A stretch of DNA of 64,000 bases from Alligator mississippiensis (taxonomy: Eukaryota; Chordata; Crocodylia; Alligatoridae): positions 250,956,251 to 251,020,250 of the forward strand of contig NC_081826.1 of the NCBI RefSeq assembly GCF_030867095.1, read 5' to 3'. Positions 1 through 13,423 of the stretch are shown here, piece after piece. Every line of letters starts with the position of its first letter. Positions within the stretch are counted from its first letter, which is position 1. The notes below the pieces were generated by a model that made no database searches, was not told where the DNA came from, and worked only from the letters and a program-made list of their open reading frames with translations. A program made the translations under genes and the position numbers.

Positions 1-1600
1 ACCAACTCATTATTTACCTTTTCCATTCAACATTATCATTTTAAAATATATAAAAGCTATATAGTGTGGCACCTCTAGTCATTTAATGTGCAACATTCTA
101 TTGGCATTTTCAGAATTCAATTTTGCCTTCTGCTATAAGGATGCTGGTTCAGACTGGGAGGTTTTTTTGGGAGGTAAGAGTAAGAAATAACTCAGCTGGA
201 CCAATGCTGACCATGACCAAAACTTTTTCTTACAAGCAGATGGCTGGATAAGCTGTGGGAAAATTAGGGGGTTTTAAAACTCAGATAAGGATGCAGAAAT
301 CTGCAGGGAAAAGTGTTCATCCCATTAACCTTATTTTTAGCAGAAGTCACTGTGATCCAGTTACTTTGTTTAGTTATGACCAGGGATCCTGGTTTTCTCT
401 GTTAAAAAAAATACCCAATTTTTGGATTAATCAAAAGTAACCTAAAATTCACATTTTTCTGTGATTAAAATGAAATACCACTATCGATATTAGTGGTGTT
501 TCATTAAAAAAACAAACAAACCAACCCCCCCCCCCCAAAAAAAAAACCCAAACCACACAGAAAAGTGTGGATTTTGGGTTACTTTTTTTTTAATTTGAAA
601 ATTGGGGATTTTTTTCTCAGAGAAAGCCAGGATCCCTGGTTATGATGGGCAGTGCTAATAGGATAATTTTTCTTTTATGCTTAAAACCAAGTGAAGAAAA
701 CTGCTACCATATATCTGGTCTAACTACTTATAGCAATGGGCTGTATTTGAAATGCTAGTGTACTTCAAAAAACAAGGTCCTAAGTAAAGTATGACAAAAT
801 AGTCAGAAATATCAAAGCATCTTCAATTGTGTAAAAATAAAGACATGAAGTAGAAATGCTTGAAAAGCCCTACTGTAAGTTATTTTAAACATGGAAGTGA
901 TACTTCCATGCAAAAAAGCATTCTTGTCCAGGTAGGTTATAGTTGTAGTAAAACAAACATATTACACATTTTGACAATTATTTCTGACTTCTGCAATTCT
1001 TACTGTGAGCTTTAAAAAGATGAACGAGAAAGCAGCATTGGCAAAGAAACAGTTGAAGCTAGTTCTAAATTTTCTAACAACTCAAAACACAGTGAAATAA
1101 AAACCACTGATTAATTAGACAAAGTAGTGGTAACTTCACCCTTGCTTCCAAACTCCTCTCCCCCGATCATACACAAACTAAAATAATCTAAAAATGCACA
1201 TTCAGAGATTCCTACTGAATGTGAAAAAGTATATTAAAAAAATCTATGCATTTTGGACCCAGCAACTATATACAATGGAGGGTTATGCTGGCTCTTATAT
1301 TAAATAGAATGTTTACCAACATGCATAGCGTTTAAAATTGGTTTTTTGGGTATGAAGGAAGAAGAGCAAATTATCCCTATTCATTGTTATCTCACCTATA
1401 ATAAAGGACTAGAATTCAGTATTTGTCAAGGAACACTACTACCATCCCAGGCAACGACTAGAGGTAGGAGATAATTAGTTTATGTATTTTAGTACGTTCT
1501 TCCTGTATATGCTTTTCTGCTTACTAGAGAACATCCATCTGACAGTGCAGAGAAGAACCATAGGGATGAAATGGTTGCAAATGTTGCTCAAAAATGTACA
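1..1600. other. AT-rich flank, no gene seen
   Basis: This stretch lies beyond the 3' end of FAM151B. It holds only short chance reading frames, homopolymer runs (a C run and A runs near 525-545) and no exon, RNA gene or well-preserved repeat that I recognise. ANKRD34B, which follows FAM151B in mammals, is not seen here. Confidence 0.5.
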
Positions 1601-1639
1601 AGTGACTATGATTTGAGAGAATTAATGATCTTAAGGAAA

Positions 1640-2180
1640 GGAAGACATGAGTACAGCAAAACAAGGATGCTGAACTTAAAAGGAGAAACCAGAGAAAATA
1701 CAAGGTCCCATGGATAAACAAATTAAAAGAGAGGATGGGGTTAGAAAAAGAATCCAATGGAGGGCTGTCATTTTCTAACAGATGTAATAATGGCAGCTCA
1801 ATACCAAGTTATTTTAGTACAAAGGAAAAAATAAGAACCACAGGAGACTGATTTGGCTATACAAGGAGCTTTCAGGCTATCTTCAAAACCAAGATAAATC
1901 CACAGGGAACAAAAGAAAAGACATGTCGCTGAACAGAGTCATAGCACAAAAATGTAGGGACAAAAGCAGAAAACAAAAATGAAAATCTTATTGTAGTCAC
2001 AAATGATAGTAAAGGCAAAAAGAAATCTACAAAATTTACAAAAATATCAGATAAAAAAAAAAATCAGGGAAACTAGGGATAACAATGCTCAATGAGAAAG
2101 GTGAGCTGTCACTGGAAGACATTAGGAAGGCAGAGCTGTTTCATGCTTTACTTCAGTCTTCATGAAAACAAAAGTCTGCA
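1640..2180 (+). repeat. decayed CR1/L3-type LINE relic (tentative)
   Basis: Short stretches of the plus-strand translation resemble the linker between the endonuclease and reverse transcriptase of CR1-group LINEs, such as a VPWINKQIK-like peptide near 1707 and a NEKGELSLEDIRKAE-like peptide near 2088. Frames change often and no catalytic motif survives. If real it is much older than the CR1 copies nearby. A chance likeness cannot be ruled out. Confidence 0.3.
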
Positions 2181-2424
2181 ATTAAAAAACTAGCAGAATT
2201 GACAGAACAAAGAGGGATGCTGCTTCTCAGCCCAGCTTTAAAAGTTTTTTGGGTACATCGTCCAGATCTGGTGTTCTTTTGTTCAAGATCCTTTTAATTG
2301 CAAGTGCTATTTCCAGTTTTCATGGCTGTAGTTCTTTTTCAGCTGTCAAATATTTATTAAATTATGTTGGTTAATCTTCTTGCAGTTCCTCATAGTATTA
2401 TGGTAAGTTCATTTGCAGGTGCAC

Positions 2425-3717
2425 ATCCAGGTGCACATCTGCGAGGGGCAAGCAGGGGAGGGTATGCTTAGGGGCAACCAACATGGGTTCATTAGAGGCA
2501 GGTCCTGTCAGACCAACCTGGTGGCTTTCTATGACCAGGTCACAAGATCCTTGGACGCAGGTGTCGCGGTGGACATAGGCTTTCTGGACTTTAGGAAGGC
2601 CTTTGACACGGTCTCTCACCCCATTTTCGTTACAATATTAGGAGATTGTGGTGTTGATGCCTACACAGTCAGATGGGTCGCCAATTGGCTGGAGGGCCGT
2701 ACCCAGAGAGTGGTAGTAAATGGGTCATTTTTGACCTGGAGGGATGTGGGCAGTGGGGTCCCCCAGGGCTCGGTCCTTGGGCCTGCACTGTTCAACATCT
2801 TGATCAGCAACTTGGACGAGGGGGTGAAAAGCACCTTGTTCAAATTCACAGATGACACTAAGATGTGGGGAGAAGTGGGCACGCTAGAAGGGAGGGATAG
2901 GCTGCAAGTGGATCTGGACAGGTTATAGGGGTGGGCAAATGAGAACAAGATGGGATCCAATACTGACAAGTGCAAGGTGCTGCACCTGGGGAGAAAGAAC
3001 CAGCAGCATATCTACAGGCTGAGGAACTCCCTTCTCATCAGCACAGAGGCAGAAAAGGATCTTGGAGTCATTATAGACTCCAAGATGAACATGGGCCGCT
3101 GATGTGGGGACGCAGTCAGGAAGGCCAACCACACTTTGTCACGCATACACAGGTGCATCACAAGCAGATCCAAAGACCTCCCCCTCTATGCAACATTGGT
3201 CAGGACGCAGTTGGAGTACTGCATCCAGTTCTGGGCACTGCACTTCAGAAGGGATGTGGATAACATGGAGAGGGTCCAAAGGAGGGCCTCTCGCATGATC
3301 AGGAGGCCCTACGAGGAGAGGATACAAGATCTGAACCTGTTCAGCCGCCACAAGAGAAGGCTGAGAGGGGATCTGGTGGCCATCTATAAACTGGCCAAGG
3401 GAGACCAGCAGGCAATGGGAGAGTCCCTGTTCCCCCGAGCACTACTGGGAGTAACAAGGAATAACGGCCATAAGTTGACGGAGAGTAGATTCAGGCTAGA
3501 TATCAGGAGGAACTACTTCACAGTCAGGGTGGCTAGGATCTGGAACCAACTTCCAAGGGAAGTAGTACTCACTCCTACCCTGGGGGACTTCAAAAGGAGG
3601 CTAGATAGACACCTTGCCGCGGTCGGTTGACCCCAGCATCCTGTCCTGCCCATGGCAGGGGGTTGGACTTGATAATCTGCTTAGGTCCCTTCCAACCCTG
3701 CCAACTATGAAACTATG
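2425..3717 (+). mobile_element. CR1 LINE, 5'-truncated, dead
   Basis: This is the 3' part of a CR1 non-LTR retrotransposon covering the reverse transcriptase and the C-terminal region. Recognisable pieces are GNQHGFI, the palm motif [23 protein letters not shown] and the catalytic block FTDDTK (usually FADDTK), then LEYCIQFW and the C-terminal WNQLPREVV. In-frame stops fall near 2926 and 3100, so no full protein is made. The 3' end has the CR1 sequence GGTTGGACTTGATAATCTGC and an AACTATGAAACTATG tail. The 5' end is abrupt, as expected from incomplete reverse transcription. Confidence 0.93.
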
Positions 3718-4037
3718 CTTTTCTCACCTGTCTTTGATTAATCACTCTTGTTTGTAGAGTAAAAAATCCATTAATACAGCAAACAACTTCATTAAATCGC
3801 CCTTTTCTTGCTATCTTCTAATTCCTGGCATACCTCACTCATCTCTTCTGCCTAACTTTTGGATACATTTACTCAGCTTTGATCTGTCCTCTGGTCTTGT
3901 TTTTCTTTTTTTTCTACTTGGTATACTGATCAAATTCACAGATAAAAAAAAAGAGAAAGCCACTTAGGAGAATAGAATTAAAATGAAAGGGAACTTCACA
4001 AGTTAGAGAATTAGGTTACAAAAGCATAATGAAATTG

Positions 4038-4265
4038 AAAGGCAAATGTACAGTGCTCGGAGCTGTCCTGGGCAGGGGGGGGCATGTCAGGGCAACTGCC
4101 CCAGGCCCCATCACTTTGGGGCGGCCCCATGGAGCTGGGCCGGCTTTGTGTCTGGCTGCCTGCCACCACCACCTCCCCACCTCTGCCGCCAACACTGCAT
4201 CCAGGCCTTGCACAGGCTGATTTACCCAGGGCCCTGCACCCTGCTACGGTTGTCTCTGACAGTGC
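4038..4265. repeat. GC-rich interspersed repeat, unclassified
   Basis: A sharply bounded GC-rich block (for example CAGGGCAACTGCCCCAGGCC near 4090) sits in AT-rich DNA. Its composition resembles non-autonomous hAT elements elsewhere in the window, but I could not find clear terminal inverted repeats or a target duplication. Reading frames through it on both strands look like composition artefacts. Confidence 0.35.
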
Positions 4266-4889
4266 TACACAGGATTGAAAAGCCAAAGGCACAGATTCTG
4301 AATTGCAGATAACTGGCATAGGAGTAGCATTTTCAAGAAGGCTCTGAGCATTATAGTGGATCACAAAGTCAATACAAGTCATCAATATGATACTGTTGCA
4401 AAAAAGCAAATACATTCTTGGGTTGATTTAACAGAAGCATTGTGTAAGACTAGGTTGTAATGATTAGGCCACTGAAGGGCAGGGAATGGATCAGAGTTCA
4501 GGAGCCAAACTGCCAAATCCAGAGGGAAATCCAGGGACAGAGTCTGGAAATTAGATGCTGAGTTACCAAATCCATGGTACGATCCACAGGTCAGATTCTG
4601 AGAACAGAGTTAAGCAAGTTCAGGAAGCATTCATTGGGAAATCCAAAGCTGGAATCCAGGAACAGTGCCAAAATTAAGGTCAGGAACCAGGAAAGCCAGC
4701 AAGCACAGGGATCAAGAGGCTTGCAGAAACAGACTACAGTCAGAACTGCTGCCCTGAAAGCTGCTGCCATAGATGGGAATAAATGGGAAGACGGAGCTCC
4801 CAGCAGCGAATCAGGAAGTCAGCTGGTTAACTAGCTAGGGCAGAGCTTGTCAGCAAGAGCCCCAAGGCAGGTGTAGCTACCTAGGTATT

Positions 4890-5005
4890 TAGGGCACCTA
4901 CCCACGTGCTGGACATCTGCTCCAATGCATGCTATAGGAGCTGTTCCAATTAAAGTGCTCCCCACTACACTCCAGAGCACATGTAAAGATTCCCTTACTC
5001 CAGGC
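4890..5005. repeat. short MITE-like repeat, related to 62650-62985
   Basis: The segment GTTCCAATTAAAGTG followed by GAGCACATGTA is closely matched near 62938-62972 (CTCTAATTAAAGTG, a C run, then GAGCACATGTA). Two dispersed places sharing the same end suggest a small non-autonomous DNA element. Its family is not identified and its other end is not clear here. Confidence 0.35.
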
Positions 5006-5039
5006 TAGGATCTCTGACACATTGTGCATGACATGGAAG

Positions 5040-5530
5040 ACTCAAAACTGGTTAGACCTCAGCTGGAGTCATTTTGGGCACCACATGTTAAAGGAGAAAC
5101 TAGAGACAATCCACAGATGAGCAATGAAGAAAGTAAAGAATTTAAATTAATCCTGCATAATGAAAGACCTAGGCACGTCTGGTATGGAGAAAGGGACTAA
5201 GTGCTGCCAGGATAGAGGTTTTAACATTTTATAGACTGCTATAAAGAAAATTAAAAGCTGCCTTCTTTTTGCCACAGAGGTTAGGACAGGAGACAGTGGG
5301 CTTAAATTACAGCAAAGACTGACATCAAATATCAGGAAAAATGTCCTAATTATAGCTGTCCTAATCACAGTTTCCATAGAGCAATGGAAAAAGTTACCTA
5401 GAGAAGTTGTGGCATTTCCTTTATTAAAAGCTTTAAAAAAGAGGCTGGATAGATATCTATTTTTTTTTTATCCAGTGAATCCTAAATCCTAGATGAATCT
5501 TGAGGTCCCTTCCAGTCTATTATTTGAGTA
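5040..5530 (+). repeat. old CR1-type LINE 3' fragment
   Basis: Diverged 3' portion of a CR1-group LINE. It keeps the succession seen in the younger copies: a 'LVRPQLE..FWA'-like segment near 5050, a spaced counterpart of 'LPREVV' (CTACCTAGAGAAGTTGTGGC near 5396), a 'KRLD' segment and the terminal GAGGTCCCTTCCAG near 5500. It is far more decayed than the CR1 copies at 2425 and 5622, so it is an older layer. Confidence 0.65.
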
Positions 5531-5621
5531 CTATGCTTCCTTTGCTCATCCTTTTTAAAACTTTCAATATGTGGTGTAACAAGTTCTGGAAGCATTTGTA
5601 TTGTATGTAGTCAATAAAAAG

Positions 5622-6953
5622 TTTATTAAAGAGGCCATCCTTAATGGACTGGCCGACGCCAACATCTTAAGGGATAGCTAGCACGGGTTTGTTGCGGGTA
5701 GGTCTTGCTTGACCAATCTCATTTCCTTCTACGACCAGGTGACCTATCACCTAGACAAGGGAGAAGAGATTGATGTCATATATCTTGACTTCAAAAAAGC
5801 CTTTGACCTGGTTTCCCATGATCACCTCTTAGAGAAACTGGCCAATTGTCGCCTTGGGTCCTCCACGATCCACTGGCTGGAAAACTGGCTCTGGGGTCGG
5901 ACCCAGAGGGTAGTAATTGATGGAAGTCACTCATCGTGGTGTCCTGTGACCAGTGGGGTCCCCCAAGGCTCTGTCCTTGGACCCATACTGTTCAACATCT
6001 TCATTAATGATGTGGACACTGGAGTCAGAAGCAGACTGGCCAAGTTCGCTGATGACACCAAACTTTGGGGCAAAGCATCCACACCAGAAGACAGACAGGT
6101 GATCCAGGCTGACCTGGACAGGCTCAGCAAGTGGGCGGACAAGAATCTGATGGTGTTCAACACCGATAAATGCAAGGTTCTCCACCTTGGGAAGAAAAAC
6201 CCGCAGCATCCTTATAGGCTCGGCAGTGCTATGTTGGCTAGCACTATGGAAGAAAGAGACTTGGGGGTCATCATTGACCACAAGATGAACATGAGCCTGC
6301 AGTGCGATGCTGCGGCTAGTAAAGCGACCAAAACGCTGGCTTGCATCCATAGATGCTTCTCAAGCAAATCCCGGGATGTCATTCTCCCCTTGTACTCGGC
6401 CTTAGTGAGGCCGCAGCTGGAGTACTGCGTCCAGTTTTGGGCTCCACAATTCAAAAAGGATGTGGAGAAGTTTGAGAGAGTCCAGAGAAGAGCCACGCGC
6501 ATGATCAGAGGTCAGGGAAGCAGACCCTATGATGACAGGCTGAGAGCCCTGGGGCTCTTTAGCCTGGAAAAGCGCAGGCTCAGGGGTGATCTGATGGCCA
6601 CCTATAAGTTTATCGGGGTGACCACCAGTATTTGGGGGAACGTTTGTTCACCAGAGCGCCCCAAGGGATGACGACTAGGTCGAATGGTCATAAACTACTA
6701 CAAGACCGTTTCAGGCTGGACATAAGGAAGAATTTCTTTACTGTCCGAGCCCCCAAGGTCTAGAACAGCCTGCCACTGGAGGTGGTTCAAGCACCTACAT
6801 TGAACACCTTCAAGAGCAAACTGGATGCTCATCTTGCTGGGATCCTATGAACCCAGCTGACTTCCTGCCCTTTCGGCAGGGGGCTGGACTCGATGATCTT
6901 CCGAGGTCCCTTCCAGCCCTAATGTCTATGAAATCTATGAAATCTATGAAATT
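5622..6953 (+). mobile_element. CR1 LINE of a second subfamily, 5'-truncated
   Basis: The reverse transcriptase region of a CR1 element is open over 320 residues at 5709-6671, with [34 protein letters not shown] and an intact FADDTKLWG catalytic block. A stop sits where other copies have Gln just before HGF (about 5680), and the frame changes near 6655. The 3' end reads GGGCTGGACTCGATGATCTT and closes with three ATCTATGAA-type units. Protein and tail differ from the copy at 2425, so these are separate subfamilies. It is probably the youngest-looking CR1 frame here but lacks the endonuclease. Confidence 0.93.
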
Positions 6954-7129
6954 ATTCCCATACTTCAGGGCTCCTGCTATTTGTCATTACAAAGTCTTCC
7001 TGCCCCTCAGCCCTCTCTTGAATGCATCACTTGGCTTCTTAGTATCTTTTTTTCACCTACCTATTAAGTATTGAAGATTCGGTGGGACATGCTTTTTCCA
7101 GGTAATGAGTAAACTTTCAAGTATCTTAC

Positions 7130-8260
7130 TGGGGTGCTATGACAGGATGAACCGTGAAGCTAGTTGTGCCACCCTAGTCCTATTCCCACACCAGGTCCTC
7201 CATATAACCCCTCTTTCTATCTCACCTGCCATGCCTTGATGCTCTTTTGATATCAATTGGGAGGCTGTCACTGAGTCCTGGAGGGCTCTCTAGATAACTG
7301 AACTAATCTTTCTGGGCCCCCTCCCCACTATTCCCTGCAGGCATTTCTCAAGCCCAATGAACCCGCTGGTGCCTTGCTGGCACTATTCCAAGTCTATAGT
7401 CACTTCCTGGCACCCTATTGACCCTAATTAAGCCATCAGGACTTTTAATCATGGCCTCCAGTCTCCTCCGTAGCCACACCCATGCCTCATGGGTATCATT
7501 CTGCTGTCCTTCACCCTCCTGTACAGGCTTCAGCACTCTTGGCTTGGCCCATAAGTTACTCTGGCTGTAGGTCTTTAATCTGGGCCCACTTCTCAGCCTC
7601 AGCTTCTCTCTTTCTTAGGGTTCAGGCTCTGGTCCTTTTGCTCAGAGCCTGCCTGGTCTCTCTCTTGTACCCCTGCTCTGGCAGGGCTCAAAACCCAGAC
7701 TGCCTCTCAGGCACCCTTGAGTGGCCTCCTAACCACCTATACAGCTACCATCTGATCCTCCAGTAGTTACTATTCCTACCACAAAAAAAAAAAACAGCTC
7801 ATCCAGGTACTCAGAAAACAAAGACCAACCTGAACTTAAATCATCTCCATTCTTGGTGAATTTAGAACACAAAAAGAAGCCTCTTCACCTTTGCATGTCA
7901 GGGCTCCCTTTACTACAACGCCAGGCTCCACCGCAGCCTGCCTTGGAGTTCCTCATCCTTTCTCAGCCAGGGCTAAAGTGACCCTGCTGGCCTACGGGTA
8001 AGTCTCTTATACCAGTAAGTCCCTTCCCTTTTGTCCAGCCCATCCTATAGGCACAAGCACAGTGGTCTCTCACTGATACTTTCAGCCCTGCTTGGGTTCA
8101 AAACACCTGTAGCAGTGCTGTTGGTAACTGCTGATACCCTGTCTTCTTTTCCCCTTTAGGTGTTTGCCTCTTGGGTCCCTAGTTTCCCTAGTAACATTAT
8201 TGTCTGTCTTCTCTCCTGTACTGTTTTTTTTTTCCTGAATTCCTATCCCTTTGGGTCAGA
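7130..8260. repeat. C/T-rich block, possible old repeat
   Basis: A CT-rich, GC-elevated stretch with abrupt edges in AT-rich DNA. Its composition and phrases such as GGGTTCAGGCTCTGG resemble degraded LTR-type repeats read from the opposite strand, but I found no matching TG...CA ends with a target duplication. Reading frames inside it look fortuitous. Confidence 0.3.
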
Positions 8261-10377
8261 AAAACTCTAGTCTTAAAGGGCCATCACAGGTTCTGCTTGT
8301 CCCCCAGCCTTTTCCGAGTAATAGAGTAAGGATTCCCTGTCACAGGTACCTTGCCCATAAGAGTTAAACTGACTACCAGATTCAGGGGTGGCTATTTTCT
8401 CCAAGCAGCAAATGTATGAGAATAATTGTAAATATTTTTTAAAGCTTAGTATGGTTACAGGCAGGTTTGTAATTATGTAGTAAGGATTACTGATATTAGT
8501 CATTAAAAAATTACATCACAATTGAGTTTAGCCAGCAGTAGTTAATTACACAACAGTTAAATCAGAATAATACTATATTGAAGGGCAACTGCAATGCAAA
8601 TTTAAATAGAATATAATTTGCCTGAGCAGATTTGGCAAGGACACAGGGGGTTTCATTTGTACACTTAATGGAAAGCAACAGAGGACTTTGAATAACCACA
8701 TAGAATCTCTTCATGACATAGCAAACTGAGGTTGTCTCGTATAGCAGTGCCCCATCTAGCACTGTGTGCAGCATTAACCTAATCCTGACTCAAATATTTT
8801 GTCCTAACTAGAAAATAATGTGTTTTTGGTTCTGTTTTGTTTTAAAGAGCACATCAAATAATATATTTTAATTAAATGCTGTTTAGAAACACTGCAAGCT
8901 CTAATGTGAACAGTGTATAACCCTTTTTTTAAAAAGTTTTAGCTGGTTCTGGTTAAGTCTAAACTCCTGAAGTTGAGGTATATCAACAACATGATGAATT
9001 TGGTTTAACTAACAAGCTTATTAAAAGGCTAGCTTAGATAGTGCTGTATATTTTCATCCCAACCAGCTAGCACAAGTAAAACTATAAACTTGACCTATCT
9101 ACTCTATGGTCTCAAAATGTTAGCTAATAGCACTTTTAAAACACCTTTTGACTTGATCTTGACCTACCTCTATTGAGAAAACAAATGCGCATAATAAAAA
9201 TATCAATGCTAGAGCAACTAAAGGAATAATGCCAGTTAGTTTACTACAGTTATTAACTTCATCCTGTTATCTAATTAACTACCTCTTTCTTTGTAGTTAC
9301 TCAGAAGATAAATTCCTTTTGGTAGGTTTCAAAAATAGATGGTATATATCCTGTGACTGAGAGATGTTATTATGTAAACCTGAGATTACATAAAGGAACA
9401 GGTATGGTTCAAATACGGCCTACTGTTACACAGTTGCTGTTTATATGAAACAGATAACATGCACCAGGTGCTGGAATCAAATTCTCCTGTCTCCAAACAC
9501 AGCACAATAAAAATCATAAATGAAAGCTTTATGGTGTGTGAACTTGAGATAACATCAAACAGGTTTAATCGAAAGTGAAGTGCAGAAGTAAATCTATTAT
9601 ACTATTAACAAAAGGTCTGTGATCACGGACACCTGGGTGATTAAAGACAACAAAAATGATTATAAAAATCATAAGAAAACAACATCTTTAGAGACTATGG
9701 GGCTTTTTTGTTTTCCTTAACTCAAAAAAAATATTCAGCAGCTGAATGTTGAAGATAAAGGGGATACTTTTTTAAACAGAGTTTTGGGGGTATTTCCTTT
9801 GATAATATAATTTAAAGCAATGGCAAGCCCAAAAAAAAATATCTGTTTTGTCTGAATTATAATGCACTTATCTTAGTGAAGGATGTTTAATGTTTGAGTG
9901 GTTATAATAGATTAAGTATACTAATTTTATACTGCAAGGAGTTGTATTATCTATTGTGCAAGGTCCATGGAATTCTGTGCATTTGTAATTAAGTGCATTA
10001 AAATATATAAATAGACATTTTCAATCAGTTCATGTACACATCTTCCAGTTTTACGTGGAATCACTAAACTCATAAAGCATGGCTGAAATCAGACTTCATT
10101 AAAGTCAAAGGAAAAACTCCCTCAAATAAGTTAGGATTCTATCTAATGGGTCTACAAATTGAAGATAAATCAATCTTAGGATCCAGGCAAAAACATGAAG
10201 TAGGTGCAAAGCATTATGGTACAAGAAAAATATTCCACAGTGGCATAGTAAGCAAAATGATCCACACAAAGTGGACAGAATGCCAAGTACATAGAATGGA
10301 TGATTCACAAAGGGAAAAAGGCTATGGCCAGAAGTACAGTAGAAGAGATCTAGTACCATCCTAATCAATTTCTACAA
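8261..10377. other. AT-rich intergenic DNA, nothing recognised
   Basis: More than 2 kb of AT-rich sequence with short chance reading frames only. No exon signature with matched splice sites, RNA gene or clear repeat family was seen on either strand. Confidence 0.5.
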
Positions 10378-10695
10378 CAGTGGTTCTCAGATGGTCATAA
10401 GACCCTTTCAGGGATGCCGAGGTGTGGGCACTGCCATGGAAGCCAGGTAGATTGGCCCCACATGGCTCATATATCACCGGATAAACCTAAAGCAGGCAGG
10501 AATGCCACAGCTCTTCCCAATCTGACACCTGTCTGCCCCCCACTCCTCCTGGAAATAGGGGTACATGAGGCAAGTGGAGTTACCCTGTTCACCTTTGTTT
10601 CCAGGACTAGCATTGGGAAGGGCTCCACCAAGAGCCCGCAGCGCAGTTCTACCTGGCTGCCGTGGTGATGACAGCACCCCAGTTGAGAAACACTG
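10378..10695. mobile_element. non-autonomous hAT-type DNA transposon
   Basis: The ends are CAGTGGTTCTCAGATGG and, inverted, CAGTGTTTCTCAACTG: the CAGTG-start terminal inverted repeat typical of vertebrate hAT elements. Inside are two phrases (CCTAAAGCAGGCA and CCTTTGTTTCCAGGAC) that recur in the copy at 63059-63636. I did not find a convincing 8-bp target duplication, so one border may be decayed. It has no transposase. Confidence 0.75.
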
Positions 10696-11284
10696 AGGTA
10701 GGCTGAGGAAGCACAACAAGGGTCCTCAACCTTCAGGGAACCTCTGATCATCACCTCCAGGCAAGCAAAGGTATACCCTGTGTGAACAAGAAGTCATGGT
10801 GGGCAAACAGGCCAAGTGCAACGTGACCCAAGGAGGTGGGATACGCCCATGGCCCATTGGCAGCTGCGCCCAGCGTGAGCCTATCACAGTAGCAAAATAC
10901 CCTGTGTGAGATCTACATGCAGACACACACAAAAATCAGGGTTACTTAAGATAACCATGACTTTTTTCAAAATGTTTCATACATGTGGATCCCAAGATCA
11001 CTCTCTTTCTCTGCAGCTCAAAGTCCAGTCATTTGGGTGATGAAGGAATTGAGTGGTGGTTGGCCCTGCTTTCCCTTTAGGAGAAGGGGTAGAGGCATAC
11101 ACAGAGCATGGCTCCAAAGCAACTTCTGGTGAAAACATTCGAAATTCCTCTACAAAGGGTCACGTGCCTCATGAAGAGCATCAATGAGCACATCACACCT
11201 CAAAGAACAGCTCTTGATTTCAGTAACTTTTTTTATTTTTGTGTCACACTAATTATGTCCCAAATGAGAGAGTTAACAACCTAT

Positions 11285-12036
11285 TGTGCGGGCCGGGTGC
11301 AAACCCGCGGCCCTGGTCGCGCTGCACGCGGGCTGTGACCGGCAGCCCGGGCACGCCGGGTCGGAGAGGGTGGGCGCCGAGCTAGAATTAGGCACAAACG
11401 CTTAATGGTTGATTTTAAGATTGTTTACTTACACCGAGATGGTCGCGGTGCAGGCTGAAAACTTGCTTGAGTTGCGGTTACAAACAGAAAGAACACGAAC
11501 AATCATGTGGAGTTTGCTAGGCTCCACGCAGACAGAACTCCGGATGTCCAGGACAAGCGTGCCTCAAAACTCGTCGATACGTCTTATGAAAGGTTACTGC
11601 TCGAAGACGGGAAGAGGTGAGCGGTGGATCAGGCCGCCAAACTCCTCTGAGTTCCACACAGGGCTTCGATGACCCTGCCGCATACCCAGAGTCCCCACGA
11701 GATGGATGTGGAGTCCTCTTCGGCTTGGGCGGAAACCGCTCAAGCCTCTTATACGGCTAGCAGGCCAATCGCTAGCCGCCACATGGGAATAATTTAGCAC
11801 TAGCCAATAGCGGGACACCAATTTGCATTCGAAGAGCGGGAACTCTTTGCACCGTGCATTTCTGTGTTGCAAAGAAAATGCACCCTGCAAAGACAGCTGC
11901 AAAGTGGTGGGAACTCTCTCCTTTGCACACGGGTTCTCTGTGCAGCAAAACTCCACCACGCAATGAAGCTGTAAACCCACGGGGATAATTCTAGTGCTGA
12001 AGCGCACACACAAAATCAGACCTTTGGGTCATGACA
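11285..12036 (-). mobile_element. solo LTR of a retrovirus-like element (fossil)
   Basis: A 752-bp GC-rich unit begins TGTGCGGG and ends CATGACA, the TG...CA form of a long terminal repeat. The flanks are CCTAT (11280-11284) and CCTAC (12037-12041), a 5-bp target duplication with one difference. On the minus strand a TATA box (GTATAAGAGG, about 11748-11753) lies mid-unit, so the LTR is oriented minus. No partner LTR or internal region is present, so it looks like a solo LTR left by recombination. The family is not determined; the imperfect duplication hints that it is older than the other five LTRs. Confidence 0.8.
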
Positions 12037-12041
12037 CCTAC

Positions 12042-13414
12042 GACTTCTGAAAAGTGTCAGCTCACTTGAAAGCCACTGAGGGCATGTCTGTTCAGTGTTA
12101 GCTAAAGGCTGCAGAGCACAAAATCACCTTTTAATAAAGCAGAATCACTATAATCTGTTGTTAGATGATGGAAATAATGGGATAAATGTTTAAAGTTAAA
12201 GCTCTGAAATAAAAATTAAAACTTTCGAGTATGTACCAATGTAGCTCACATCATCCACATGCTTGTGAGACTGTCAAGACTAGTTTCTGTTGAGACCACT
12301 AATGTGCCCTATGGCTCTCCTTGTTTCCATGTTGAGGCATAAAAGTGGTGGGGTGAGTATTCTTTCCCCTTATAACCCATAATAATAAGGCAAACTGAGC
12401 TAGTATCTGATCCTGTAATTCTTAGATCATCTAAACTCTTTCAAAGTTTGCTGACAATTTTTTAGAACTCCTGTTCTCTTGTTTTGACCTCTGTGAACTG
12501 ATCAAGTGACCAATGGACTGAACTTCACTAGTGAGAACCCCCTATATAGTTGTAAATACATAAACCATTCCTCTTGCATGAATTCACATTTGCCTGAAAC
12601 TCTGTAAAAGACTTTCTACAGAGGGAGATAACTGTATTGTTACTTCATTGGGTTTCCTCAGCGTCCGTCTCCAATGTGGTTCATTGTTAAAAACATGAAA
12701 TCAGGAGTCATAAAGTTTGGTTCTTGCCCTAACTTCATTTCTGATTCACTGAATGATCTAGCAAGTCATTTTGTTTTTCAGTTTCCCTATTTATTAAATG
12801 TGGATTATGAAACTTGCTCTTTTTGGAAGCTGAGATATCAATGAAAATGCGCTAAGGTATTGGGATTTTTTTCTTTTGTCAGTTTGGTTGTTGCATTTTA
12901 TTTTGGATTTTTGTTTTTATTTATTTTGGGAGTTTCTCTGGAAGTCTGTATCAAACATGTTATACATATGTCCCTTTAACACATCTACAAACTCACTAGG
13001 TTATGATTTGTATTGTCTTGCCTGGATGACAAGGTTCACGCACATATCTTTGTTATGTTTAGACTTCAGTTTTAACAGCTTATCCTAAGCCAAAACAGAA
13101 CTCTCTCATATATAAAGCAGCACCATGTTCAGCTGGGAGTTTTTGTGTTTGGATGGCAGCTGGATTAAAGGTTACACCTGTGTAAGGATCTGTAACTTCA
13201 CCAAGGAGACTGCCCCTTTAAGGACAGGAGGCTAGGTATTTTGGGCTCTGTCCAGCAGCAGAGTTTATGCAAGGAGGCTGGCTGGGCAGAGCAGTCAAAT
13301 GGCTACAGGTCATCAAGGAGTGAGGGTCCTACCAGAGGCATCAGAACAGTAGGCCAAACAAACTGTGTAGTAGCAGGCCAGAGAGGCAAGCCCACACCAC
13401 CAAGGAGTCTGCAA
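12042..13414. other. AT-rich intergenic DNA, nothing recognised
   Basis: About 1.4 kb between an LTR and a Penelope-like element. It has short chance reading frames only and no exon signals or identifiable repeat. Confidence 0.45.
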
Positions 13415-13423
13415 AGCCCTCAT

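Noticed and set aside
7130-8260. A seventh LTR on the minus strand
   Set aside because: Composition is suggestive, but no TG...CA ends with matching 5-bp flanks were found.
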